The translations under genes were made by a program, and so were the position numbers. Below, piece by piece: positions 1-13,400 of a DNA stretch of 64,000 nt. The stretch spans positions 9,247,412-9,311,411 of the forward strand of contig NC_051102.1 of assembly GCF_901709675.1 (NCBI RefSeq), written 5' to 3'. The notes beneath the pieces were generated by a model. It had not been told where the DNA came from. It did no database searches and was given only the letters and a program-made list of their open reading frames with translations. This DNA comes from Syngnathus acus. Taxonomy: Eukaryota > Chordata > Actinopteri > Syngnathiformes > Syngnathidae. Position 1 is the stretch's first letter. Every line of letters starts with the position of its first letter.

Positions 1-1430
1 GAGGCATTAGGAAACGTCTCAAGTGGCCCTTGACTAGTGCCTGGTGACTTTGAAAACCTCTCCACGGCAGCAGGTCGGGGCGTGCCCGGTGGCTGAGCAT
101 AAGGGTCCACAGAGTGGGAAGGTGACATCCTCTGGTGGGGGAACTGGTTGAGTCCGCCAGGGTGAGGGGTGGCTGGAGCGTGCGAGTAAGGATCCGAAGA
201 CGGGCTAGGGGTGTTTGATGGTTGATTATAGTTATCGTGTGGACGCGGGGTGCCGGGAGGTCTGGCATAAGGCTCAAAAAATGGACGTGCCTGAGCATTG
301 GGTTCGGGCCGGTGGTTACCCGAACTGGCAGGTTGAGAAAAGGGGTCGTAAGTGAAGTGGTCCGGCCTCGGAGTGGAAGGCGCGTGGGAATAAGGATTGC
401 GAGACATTGGCGCCATTTGTCCTTGCTGAGCGAACGGGTGTGCTTGAGCTTGATGTTGGCCCATTCGAGGGGGACTGGCAAAGTTGTCGTTTGCAGATGG
501 TCTCGGGGTGTGCGGGGGCTGCGCGTAGGGGTCAGCCTGTTGATTCTGGGCATATCTGTCTGCGGGATGTTGACCCGCTCGGTACAGCGCTTCGTGAGTC
601 TGCGGAGGGGGCATTGGCGTCTTGAACAGCGGGACAGAGCCCGACTCATTACTTCCAGGGATGGGTGTCAGTAGAGGTCTGGAGTAAGGGTCGGACAAGA
701 TCATCCTGTTCTGGGCCATGCGTTGATAAGCCTCGTTTCTTATCATGGGCCGAGAGTATGGATCTCTGCCCGGCGAGCCCATGGGGGGTCTTCCCTGAGC
801 AGCGTGGCTGGTCCTGGGTGGCCCCATGGGCTTCAGGAACATGTCCATTTCCCCAGATGGCCTTGGAGTGTCAGGAGGTTTGGCATACGGATCGTTGCTC
901 ATTGACGTGGGAGAACCAAAGCTGTCGTGAGCAGGGGAAGGCCTCCCTCGGTCCTGCTGTTCCATCAGGGACGTGGGCGATTTACCAGATTCCATAGGCA
1001 TTCGACGACACGCAGTCGGGGGTCTTGGAGTCCCTACCATCTTGCCATATGGGTCCCACGGAGAGGAAGGTCTGGAGCCAGAGGAGCCAGGTGAAAAAAC
1101 CTGCGGCGACTGAGGCTGGGAAGACGAGCCGGAGGGAGGCGGAGGAGGGGGTCGTAAAAACACATCATCCGAAGGACCCGACGTCGGCGTCCCGGGTAAC
1201 TGCGGCCTGGCAAAGCCGTCTTTAGCGCCGAGCTGCTGCTGCATCGGGGATGTGCTTCCGTTGCTCGGCAGCGAGGCCGGGCTCTGGTTCCCGCTGTTGT
1301 TGCCGTCGCCCTCAGTCTGCACGTTGCCTTGTTGCAGCTGCTGTTGCTGTTGCAGCTGCTCGTTCTTCACTTGCTCCAGTTTCTGAGTGGCTTCGATTTT
1401 GGCTTGCTGTTTGCTTTTCTGCCTCATTTG
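1..1430 (-). CDS. kmt2c: kmt2c exon 35: Gln-rich helix and DPY/TPRP repeat exon, cut by window edge
   Basis: Open for 476 codons from the CGACAG acceptor to the edge without a stop. It begins QMRQKSKQQAKIEATQKLEQ (coiled coil), then a short Gln run. After that come about ten degenerate copies of a 12-residue motif of the type DPYAQPPGTPRP, for example DPYGKMVGTPRP, DPYAKPPDTPRP, DPYSRPLLTPIP, EPYARPPGTPRP. Human KMT2C has the same repeat region. The exon continues to the left of the window. Confidence 0.95.
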
Positions 1431-4400
1431 CTGTCGGAGAAGCAAAACAAAGTGTTCGGCATTAGACAGTATGTCGGCGGCAACACGTGCGCCATTTGCC
1501 AGTCTCATGCAAAAAAAGTGAACTGGGCCTACTAACCGCCAATGTCATCGGGGTTAATGCGGAGGGATAATGCAGTTGTTTTGGGAGCTTTTACTAAAGC
1601 ACCTCTTAGATGTCTTAATATTAAGTGGACCTGCTGCTGCCCTGACTTAATTGCATACCCTCTTACCTGTCTAAACTTCCACTCTTGTTCATGCTCTGAC
1701 TCTTTTGGTTTCAAAGGGTCTTTAAACAGCAGTTCTGTGTCTAGTGGTATGTTGGGATCAAACACCTCAGGGGGCTGTGGATGTTGTGGATGGTGCCTCT
1801 TCACTGTCTCATTGGACATCTGGACTTTGTTGATGCGCAGGGCGGCTCGGTTATCTCTTGCCTTTTGCTGAAAGGCACATGGATACGCGTGATCAAGACA
1901 AGTTGTATATATCGTAGACAGATGCCAAAAAAAGAACTGGGTCACCCAACTCCAGCAATGGTAAATTAAAAACACACTCATAATTATTAAACATCATTAT
2001 ATATCATATTCAATATTTTTCAACTCCGACTGAAGTTTTAGTGACTTCAAACACTTGTGCCTCATTGTTTTGGCCTTTGTGCACTGAGCAAGGGTGCCAA
2101 TATGAATTAGTTTGTGTTGGAATGGCCAGATTTTAATCTGTACTGGCAAGAGGCCCGACGCATTACACAAGTGTGTCAACGTGGCACTAAAAGTGAAACG
2201 CGGGGGCTTACACTCGGATCGCGGTGCTTTCAGGGGGTGCGATATTCTCAAAGTATGAATGAGCTTACCACATAAGGGGCCCTGTCTTGTGAACTAGCTT
2301 TCCTCCACAGTTTTGCAATTTGCTTTACTCTGGTGGACCAGTCTGTCGAGCAGAAAGCGACAATCAAAATCCACAGTTACATTCTACTTTGGTGTCAAAA
2401 TAAACGATGGTGTCATGCTCCAACCTGGGAATTCCTCTTTGAGGTTAGGAAAATTGATGTTGGTGTAAAGGACAGGCGCTACAGTGGCAAGCTCCCCGAG
2501 TGTCTCCTCCTTCTCCCACTTGAGTGTACTCCTTTGGGCATTGGACATGGCTTCAGTTTCCCCCTCAGGCAGCGATCCAGGTGGTGTGGGGCCGGGGCCG
2601 GGGCCATGGGCAGGGGACGGCCATGGACCGACTGCTTCTCGAGGCATTTGACAAAATTTTCTATCCCTGCAAAGGCAAATAGAACACTTTGAATTAAGGC
2701 AAAGAAACGTGTGCAGATATTTGCAAGCATCGCGCAAAACAAGCACCCGTACATTACCTGGGATTGTCACTGAAAGGCATACGGTTGAGGGGGGAGAAAT
2801 TTTCCGGGATTAAAGGCCCCGCTCCTGAATTGGAAGGGAAACGGTAGCCTGGACCCATCATTCCGTTGATCATTGGCATCCTTGGAAACATTGGATTGCC
2901 TGCAGGCAGAGAGAATCATGCATGAAAACATTCAGAAATAGACACGTGAACGTAACAAACAATGTACCTGTGTTGGGATGAGGGATACAAGTGCCAGGTG
3001 TGGTAGGGAGGGGCCCCGGACCTGGAGGATGAGGCAACTGTGGCGGCAGAGGTTGGCTTGTGCTGGGGCTGAGGACGGCCGTGAAGAGATCTTCTACATC
3101 CTTGCCCTCCAGCTCTGTAAAATGGGAACAGCGCAAAACTCTGTAAGCCTGGTTCAAGAAAAACATTTCACCCAAAGTGGATTGATATTGACAAACGTTG
3201 CATCAAATCTGATCAAATGACAAACCTGGGATTTTGTACAGTTTGCTGAGGATTGATTCTGAAAAAGTAAAGGAAGATGTTTTAGAATATCTCAATGTAT
3301 GGGCATTCTTTGTCTCCGTATGGCAAATGATGTCCCGTACTCACCATCGGTGACCATCTTGTCTAACTCTGGACTAAGAATGCCATCCAAGGGTTCTTCT
3401 GGAAGGCTTCGAGGTGTCCTGCGATCGGCCTGCGAGTGGGGCGGCGCTGGGGAACTCTCTGTGAGGGGCCCCACGTCCAGACCGGCTGTGGGAGCAAACA
3501 CACACCAGGGTGTCAAACATGCAGCCCGTGGGCCGGAATCGACTCACGAGGAGGCTCCGATGCGGCCACGCATTTGGTTTGTTATTTTTGTTGGAAAAGC
3601 AACACAGAGTTAGAAGAAGTGACATTACATACATACGCTCCCTAATAAATTAAAAACAAGAAACCCAGACTAATAAATCTGTTTCTTTCTAACTACATTT
3701 TGTTAGCAATTGTGACGCAATTTTTTATTATTATGTGTCAACGGAGGATGAGTAATGCAGAGTAAGGATACTTGTTATGAATTTCATGGAACAGGAGATC
3801 CGAGTAAACTTAACTGTATGAATTCATTGGCCCAAGTTTTGATGGCTTACGTATGTATCGTATTAAGGGACAAAAGGGAGCTCACAAAAGGTTAAAGACA
3901 CATTTGGAGGAAAACTACACACTGTGTTAGAGCAATCCAAGAGGGGGGGGGGGGGGGGGGGGGGGGAACAAGCAACCTTACATGCAACATCAGAGAGACA
4001 GAAAGTGTAAGAAAGCAAGATGGGCATTGAAGCGAGGGGGGCGAGTAGACCAGTGAACCGACCCTTACCAAAAGGAGGTGGTGAGCCATCAACCTGGAAG
4101 GAGCAAAAATCAAGACCTAAAAGAACCCAAAACCAGATAACATGAGTGGAAAAACAACTTAAAAGGACAAAATATGATTTGGACAATGCAAACACAAGGA
4201 TCAAATCAAAGATGGACACAAAAAAAAAGAAGCAGAGACTTCTTTTTGCGGCTTAAGGCGTCTTGAAATCAAAACTTAACGGATTTGTCATTCCTGCCAC
4301 TGCCTATAGAATTAAAGACGCACCAGAGTCACTGCTTGGCTTTCCGAGCATTCCCAAGATGTCTGCATCAGTATTCAAAACATCAGACAGATCAACTAAT

Positions 4401-7400
4401 GGCTCCTCAGACGTTTCTGTGAATGGAGGGAGAGGAAGGAGAACAAAAAAAAAAACAACAAGAAAAACAAATGTCACAAACTATAAAGGATGACGATGGT
4501 GACATGAGATGTGGCACCCGCAGAACAAAAAAATGTAACAATGTAACAACCTTGGAGGGTTTTTGTTTGTGTAACAATCACAAATTGTATTGTTACATCT
4601 TGTTTTTGTTCGGAACAGACAAACGTGTACATTTGAGTGCATGATTAAACTCTGAAGAAAGTCTGTTTCAGGAGTAGGACGGGAAAAAAAAAAAAAAAAT
4701 TTGAAGAAAGGAGCCATATTGGTCACGATAACATGGTTGTGAGTCGTGAATGTCACAAAAATCACAATAGAGGTGGAATGAATGACGATATAAATGTCGG
4801 GATCTGGCTTTTGCAAGACGCTGGAAGCCAGCCATTCAAGTTAAATTTCAATTTGTCTGGAAGATGAACCGCACGGGTTAAGCTGAATCGCCGAATGGCA
4901 CGAGCGTGTTGTACGTACGCTCAGCAAGCGCTCCGCTGGGGAGGCACGTAGCAGGGGCGCTGAGCAGAGGGTCGGCCGAAGAGTTCAGGTAGCCGGCGGC
5001 GAGGCGCTTCCTCTCCAGCTGACTCTGCCCTTCTTCCATCAGACCGGACTCCACCCCTTGCTGTCTGCTTTGTTTGCTTTTGTCCAGGAGGTCCTTTCCA
5101 AAGAACGCCTCCTGAGGACGGCAAGGCAAAGGCGCTCTTCAAGAACCGTCCCGCTACATCCCTTGACATCACCGTCGCAAAGGCACCTTCCCCATAGGGA
5201 ACGTTCAAACGCGCCTTCAAGGACGATGAAAACACGGGCTCGGAAAGCAACGGTCAGAACGCAGCTCGCCTATCAAAGCTAAAACCACTTATTGCCACAT
5301 ATCGTCGGCAATCTGAGAAGACATGTAGCGGCGGTGGTCCCAGCTGCACGAGGACATTAAAAGCCCATTGTGTTAGTGTTTCAATAATGAATGAAATGTG
5401 CTTTGCAGAGTTGGGACCTTTAGCTTTGACAGACTTGCGGTGGCATAAAGAGCGGCGCTGACAGCTTTCGTGTGGCTTTATGCACATCACATATCTGTGT
5501 TTCGGCCAATACAAGGTGACAGTGAGATATTGTCCTGAGACAAGTCCCATCCTTTTTAGCTTTTTTTTTTTTTTTTAATGTATTTTTTGGGGGAAAGGGG
5601 AGGGGTGACTACATCCAAAATGAGGGCCATTTAAAGAGCATGATATGAAAGGTCCTTCTGCCTCCTAAAAAAAAAAAAAAAAAAAAAACTGCGCTCAAAA
5701 TATCCTTAAGTGGTTTCCACGCAATACACTTTGAATCAGCCAGCTTCCCCGGGGTGAGATACAAACGCATCTTAAAATACAATCCGGACAAAGGAATTAT
5801 GTTCCAAGAATAAGTTGACCAATCAAATAGCGAAATAATGAAAATTACAGATGAGTGCGACTGCTTTCATTTTGCCAAGGTGACATACCTGAAGGTAGGT
5901 GGGAAAAGCCTCCTCTAGTTTGGTTTTCTTCTTTCGGTAGCGTTTTTTAATTTTTTCCGCAACCTCTGCTCCGGGAGGAGTCTCATCCACAGGTGTGTCG
6001 GGCAGCGCTTCTGTCCACCCTCCAACTAAAAACAACACAAGTATTTAGTGGGGTTTTCTACAGTTAACCTAAATGGAAAAAAAAAGTGTTGGGAGACAAA
6101 CCTTCCTCTTTTCCAATGTGACACTCCGACACAGACGCCGAACCAGATGAATCTTTTCTACAGAGGGATCGTTTGGCCTTTCCCGGAGCCTGGCCCGGTC
6201 GGCTTCTCTGTCGCACCATGAAACCGCCGATGCCTTGAAGAGATTCGGTAGGAAACTTAAAGCGGGGACAATCTGCTTTCATCGCAATCATAATGAGATT
6301 TTTATTAGCGCTGGATTTTGTGTGCATTGCTCCAGCCTCATTGTCGGAGCGGCCCGCATCTTGGAGGGAGCGCGCCGCTTGCTACGACCGCAGCGTCGGT
6401 CTTGTACTGTTAACATTTCATGCCTCAGAGGAGCTGTCTCCTTTAATCAGGTGCCCTACCCGGCCGATACGGTTTCCTCTTCCTCTTCTTGCTGCCGTCG
6501 ACCCCCTTGGAGTCGTCTTCCGCGGGCTCCCGCTCCGGGCTGGAGTCGGACTTGCCCTCGCAGTCCAGGAGCTCCGTCTCCACTGAAGGAAGAGGACGCT
6601 GATGATGAGTGACAGGCCGGCGGTGGAGAAGGCACTGTTGCCACGCCCAACACAGCACCGGGGGTCAATTCCGTCTGAACCCCCTCTCAGAGGAAGGACA
6701 TTAGCCGGATTGAAATCAACTTCATTTAATTTGCTCATTACTTCTGCGGTGGCTGTTTCCTGTTTTAATCTCTGCGCTCCCTTTCTTCGTTATGTAAAGA
6801 TAGACGAGCGCAGCTTTCGTTTTAGAAACAACTCGTGGTAAAACTTTCATTTCTTTCCTCCAACTGAATATAATTAAGCTTTCCAAGATCTTCACATTCA
6901 GTGAGCGGCACCTGCATCGAACACACGTTAGCCTGAGTCGGTCGCTACCTCTGGCGTCCTCCATGTCCTCGTCCCGGGAGTGTTCCGAGAAAGGGTCCAA
7001 GGGAGCCTGAAGGACCGCCACGCTGTTCTGGTTGATTATCTTCAGTTTGAGCTTGGGCTTGGGCTTCCGGCGCCGTGACGCGGTGGCAGACAGGCTCTGG
7101 AGCTGACAAAGCCCCGACTCTGTCAAACAAACACCATCCTGGGTGTAGGTCCTGGATAGATCTGAGAGGATTCAATCATTGTATGAATATGTTAGCAAAG
7201 ACAGGCAGCGTGATCTTTTCCAAACTATTGTGGGGTGGGCAACGGACCCATTTCTCTTGCTTTGGTGACAATCTGTGTCATGATAGCAGGCTCAATGGTG
7301 TCTCTGGGTTTGGTCAACACTGCAGAACACACAAAAGGAATAATATTCAAATATAAGGAGACGTACGGTAGAAAAGTTATGGGGGGGGGGGGTGAATCTT

Positions 7401-10400
7401 TATGCTAAAGGGCCTCAATGGATTTTCACATTTAAAGAAAACAACCACTACCTTTAGTAGTCTTGAAATTGCGGCACATTGTGCAATCAAAGCAGTCCTC
7501 TGCAGCTTTCTCAACATCTTCCTCTGAATGGAGACCCTGACAAGAAGCATGAAACCATCTGCGGACAAAGCGAGGCGTTTAGACACCATTTTCAAAGCTG
7601 TCTGTTTGAACGCAACCGAGAGGCCGCGCACCTGTCGCATTGTCGACACTGGACAATAACGGTGCCTTCGCTGTAGACGACGAAGCAGACGGGACACATC
7701 GAAAGGCTGGCGCAGGGAGCGCACTGAGTGTAATTATTCTGCCAGTCACACCTCAGGCCCGGCGTGGTGGCGCCGCACTGCGTACACGACACACACCTGC
7801 AGGGCGCGAGGCAAAGCAAAGCGAGGTCAATCTCGGCAGGTAACTTGACAGAGGACAAATCCGCCACGTCATCACTTGCCATTTGCACTTCCAGCTGTCT
7901 TTGGGGACGTTCTGCAACGGGGGGTTGAGGCAGTAGGTGTGGTAGCTGATGTCACAGTCGTCGCACAGCAGCAAGCGGCCAGGGTCGGTGGCCTGACCGC
8001 AGGCTTCGCACACGGTGCACTCTAAACAACGCCAGCCTTTACTCAGCACCACCTTGGTGATCTGAGGATGAAAAGAGTGTCGTGAGACGTTTGCGTGAAG
8101 TAGGTATGATATCTAATGAGCGTACCTTTATGCCGACACAAAATGGATGGTAGCACTGGCCGCACTGAGCGCAAGCCAAAAGACGGCCCTCCGCGCCAAG
8201 GCCAAAACTCCCACACACCACGCACATGTCCTGAAGGAAGGTAAGACTTCATGAGTAGCAGTTTCTTTTTTCCCCACATTTGCCCATTTACATATATACG
8301 ACAACATTGCAACATTCCAACTTTGTTACATCAACTTGATATAGACAAGCAAACACCTGCTTGAGTGTGAAACTGTCATTGCTGGAAAATATCACCACTG
8401 TGTTGTGCATGGCATTCTCCTCCTCCTCCTTTATTGGGTACGGCGGTTCTATTGCCGTGATCTAATGGGACAACAAGAACAAATTCCTCAGAAACACACG
8501 TGTGGAATTGTTAAAGAAAAAAAAAAAAAGTCAGCCCACAGGTTTGAAATCCAATTACACATTCAAGCACATACCCCAGGGACGATGCTGGGACACACTC
8601 CACTCTTGCCTCTGGCCCTGCCACGTCCGGTTCGACCCGACAGACCGGCCCCTCTCGGCCTTCTTCTTCCCGGGAAGGCCGAGCCTCGACCCTGTGGAGG
8701 CAAAGTAACCAGCGAGATGAGGATATGGCGCATCCATCCATCCATCCATAAGCTGATGGGGCGACATGGCCACAAAACTGGTTGCCAGTCAACCGGCAGG
8801 AAATTCTGAAGAGTGCATTAAGCAAGAGACGCTTCCACGCCGGCTGTCCAGCGCTGAGCCACTACAATCAAAGTCCTTTTTAGGCTCATGCATGCAAGAC
8901 GAGCAGTTAGCACATATGTGCAGAGGCGGAATGGCAATTATGTGTAAGGCAAGTTTGAACTTTAACACACAGGATTCCCTGCTCATGCAAATGCATCAGT
9001 TGGGCGGGACACTATCTTGATTAGCATGGCAAGAGGCAAGGCGCTGATTTGCATAGAACACCTCAAATCTCGAGTTTGAAATGACATCTTAATCCAAAAC
9101 TTGGAAGGCAAACATTGCCGTCTGACTGCTGGTCTAGAAAATGAGGTCAAACGTGCTCTAACAGTGTTTACACACAGACAGAAAATGTCTTGGTCCTGTC
9201 AAATGTGAGAAGTCTCAAAGTAAAAATCAATGGGACTGTCAAGTTCGATAAGTTGGCTCTTTTCCCAACACCTTTGCCGTTTACCGTACAGTCACCAGAC
9301 GTACTGTACTGTACGACACGATGCCGTTCGACTTTCAGCCAAAAGAATGACCACCAAAGATGACCCGAAATTTGAAAAGGGCATAAATCAAATAATTAAC
9401 AAGACAGATGTTTGGCTGACAGATGAGACAGGAAACAATGATTGATCACCAAAGGTGATTGCCAAACTCTCTGTAAAACTGTGATAAAAAGGTCGCATTG
9501 CCGTACACCAAGCCCTAGATCTGCGAACGACCGAAGAAACCCTTTGTCAATATCCTTCATTTCCACTTTGAAAAAGCTTTTGCTTAGCCGCTGGCCTAAG
9601 AGCCGCGGCCGCTCGCTTGGGAGTCGCGTCGGCAAACATGTAGATCACAGTGACATTCGGGAACACTCGGGGACTGTCGGTCACCACGGTAACGAGTGGA
9701 GCATCTCGTAGGCCACGGTATTTATTTACCACTCTGATGCTCCAGCTGGGGCTGCCAGAGTACTGCCTGGTCTTTAGGACATCCCACCCCTCTGGCTGGT
9801 CTGGAGACCAGGACAAGGGGGAGCTCACACTGCTATGGGGGCTCCATGCACCCTAAGGCAGGGGAGGAGGGGAGGTGAGAGAGAGGGAGGGCGACAAAAA
9901 TGCAGCAACGTAAAAACAAAGCCAGCAAAGAAACAAAATGTACAAAGAATGATGTTAAAATGGGATGCGGTGAGTTTTTTCACATAGTCAATACAGTGGA
10001 ACGCCCCAAAGAGAGCTACATTTGGGGAAATACACAAAACTAGGGAAGGACCTGAGAGAACCATGTTAGACTGTGAGATGGACGTGCTAACCGCTAGTCA
10101 AGCGTGCTGCCCCCTTTGGGAAGGTTGTTTGTGGACTTAGTAAATTCAACTCAAATAAAGCAACTGGATGTTTTGAACTTTGGTGGTTCCACTGTATTCA
10201 TCCACCTATGCAAAAGTTTGAGATGGCAAACAAACAGTCGGCGTGCAAAAAAACAGTAGTAATTGATGAGAGAGAACAATTTGGGCTTTTTTTGGCCCCA
10301 TGCATGTCGCTGCCGCCGCCTTTCTCGTGCAGATGTTAAACAACCTGCAAAGCCGCTCAGTGTTAATTGCACTTCATGCATGAGGGCGCCATGGAAAGGA

Positions 10401-13400
10401 AGGAAGACCTGAAATGATCCAGACTGGCATGTTTGTATAAAAACCTGGCATTTCAATGAGGGGTGTGGCGACTTTGTTTTTTTTAAATTTGAAAATGAGC
10501 AAACTGGTAGATGATAATGAGAGTAGTGCTTCTTTGGCTCTACAAACACTCCATCTCAATATGCTGACGTGTTTGGCACGCCAACGTGATGAGATGAACA
10601 AATGGGTGACATTGGGAGGTAGGTGGTGGGTGAAAAGTCTTTGTGAACGTTTTGTCAATTGAACGGGATTTTGATCATTAGGTGTGCCGCGCACAACACG
10701 TCACGAAGAGTAAAGCGGATCGGTCTCCCTCTTGGCAGTGGAAGCAAAAAAAAAAAAAAAAAAGTAACACCAGACGCCCGATCCACCTTCATTCATAAAG
10801 TTGAGGCCGGAAGTAACCCTCAAACAGACGTAACACAAAGTTTTCGATACCAAATGATACATTCCGCCGGGTAAAACGAAGACGTAAAATCGAATTAAAT
10901 CACTGACAGGATGTTTGGATTCCAACCTGTTTTACACGCGGCCTCCCTGGAGAAAACTTCCTTTTGGTGATGGCAGGCTTCCCCATCCCGATCTTGGGCG
11001 TAAGCGGTATAAGGGTAGTGGTGGGGATTCCGACGCCGTGCTCGCCAAAGGTCTGCGCCGGGTTGATCCCTCGGGCCACGGAATGGGAAGGAGCGGCAAC
11101 CATCTCGCTCAACTGCTCGACACTTGTCTTGAGTGCTTTCTCCTCCGTGGACAAGCCGGGGAACGAAAGATGTGACCTCTTCTCCGGTGTCCCGTCAAGT
11201 TCCTGGGACGTCGAGGCCTGGCGGAAATTGCCCTCCGTCCTGTCCTTAAGGTCTCTAGGGGTACTTTCCAAAAAAGAAGCCATGGCTACATCCATACGCA
11301 AAGCTTGGGAGAGCGAGACTTCCATCGGTTGATTCGTGAGAGGTACTGATACAGTACTTAGTTCTTTGGTGGTTGAGATGATGGCCTTCAGATCCTTTGT
11401 GCTGGGGGTGAGCGCGCCCTGCTCGGGGGCGGTCTCTGTGTTTGCTGGCTTGGTTTGTAAAGCGATTTCCTGTGCCGGTTGTGCCTCCGCCGTTAGACGC
11501 TCCTGGCTCAGAGTCGGCGGAGCCGCGGGAGCGTCCGCAGGTATGAGCCGGCTTCTCGCTGCTGCTTTCATTTCTGAAAGAGCAAAGGTGCCGTCATTAC
11601 AACAAACGATTTGCATTCGCACATCCGTCATTAGAACACAAGATTAAAAACAAACCTGGTTTGAATTCCGTGGGTTTGTACACCTCGCCCTTAATGTCTG
11701 GCCCCAGGGAGATGTCTAGAGAGAAAAAATAAGAAGTTTGTTTTCCAAAACACTCACTCTTACCGTACGTCGTGTGATGACTCAAGGCAAAGATGGGATA
11801 AACCAAATGAAAACAAGGCAAATGATCACCCCCCCCATTCAGTGTCTTGATTTGATGGGTTCCGTCTCAACGATATCAACGCTCGCCCGCCCGCCATGAA
11901 TAGAAGTAGTCAGGCCTGGCTTTGAGGCAACCCCCATTGAAAGAAATACACCGGCAGACAGTACACACAGTTTAGTCTTACGGGGCCACCCACAAGTTCC
12001 CATGTCACGCTGATCCCGACACCCACACGCATGCACCTGCGATGCATCTCTGCCAAGGAAGGGAGTCACCATGGCAACCAACATCCCGGGGCCTGTTGCT
12101 CTGGACTTGCGACTATGCAGCTTGCAGGTGCTCATCCGGTGCCCATGCCAGAAAGTCATTTAGGAGATGGCCCTCCTCTCCAAGTCTCTGGTGCTTAGCT
12201 ATTGACCCAGCTGAACACACACTCTCATTCATATTAATGCTCCGCTTGCCCCCCCCCCCCCCCCCCACCTTCCTATATGGCCTACAGTGAATGAGGTGAT
12301 GTCGAGATAAATACACTGCTGTGATTAACACAGCAAAGCCTTTAAGTCAGGCGCACTTAAGCTTCCGGGAAAGATGACTTCATATACTGGGGGTGTTTAT
12401 TTACTAATGGTCAATTAGAGGAAGGCCTGTACGGACGCAGACAAAAAAATATAATGGACATCGCAATTGACGGCATTGGTTTGAGCTTAAAGACGGCATC
12501 AGCGCATCACATGTAAATAATACACAGACGTGGAAAAATAACCGTAAGAATGATTCATTCAACAATACGTTCCGAGCAGCCAATTCTGCTCTCCGGTGGA
12601 GTCTAGACAGTGTGGGCAGTGCAGCGCCAACTCCATCCCCAGCACACCAATCTATCCCGATGCCGTTCATTACTCTCAGATGAGCACATGCATGCCAAGC
12701 TGGAGTAGTGGCGCGCACGAGCTTCTGCCAAGACGTGGCTGTTCCTCTTTTGATACGATGGAAAGTAAGCTTCACACGTGAGAGGACTTATTTGAAGGTA
12801 CAGGGTTGTCATGTCACCAAAAGAAGACATGGATAACATTTGGAGGAGAGATTAGAATCTTATGATAAATGGAAACAGGGACCCACCAGGCTCTTGGGCA
12901 GACGTAGCTGGCTTCTCCACCGGGACGGCATCCTCGGCAGGCTCTGGATCCGAGGGCAACGGAGCAGCGAGTAATTCCGGTTTGGGGTCATTGTGCATTT
13001 CAGGAAGCGGGCGAATGCCAGTTTCTAGGTCCGTGTGCTTTTGAGCCAGCTGCGAGCCAGTCTCGGAGTCTGTGTGCGATGAGGCCGGCTGAGGGCAAAG
13101 CTCTGGGCCAGTCTCCATACCCTCGGCTTGAAGCACGCACACTGCAGTGGGAGACCTGCAGTTGGAGCAAACAAAGTCCTCGCTGGGGTGGTTTTCCGTT
13201 TGGCCCGAGTTCTGACGCTCACAATCCAGGTGAAGCCATCTGAAAAGAGCGCAAAGCCGTTGGTGCTTGTGTGTTTTGTAACACGTTTTCCTCATCGAAA
13301 AATGGTGCTAAGAAAAGAATGTGAAAAGAGACTACAAAAGCTGTTACTCCTGGAAGCTTTCCTCTTTCTGGTTTTTTCTTTCTTGATGGCTTGTTACAAC

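Noticed and set aside
10900-11631. 243-codon minus-strand open frame read as a separate gene
   Set aside because: It is kmt2c exon 13 extended into both introns. Its apparent start lies in intron 12 and the acceptor at 11574-11575 defines the real boundary.
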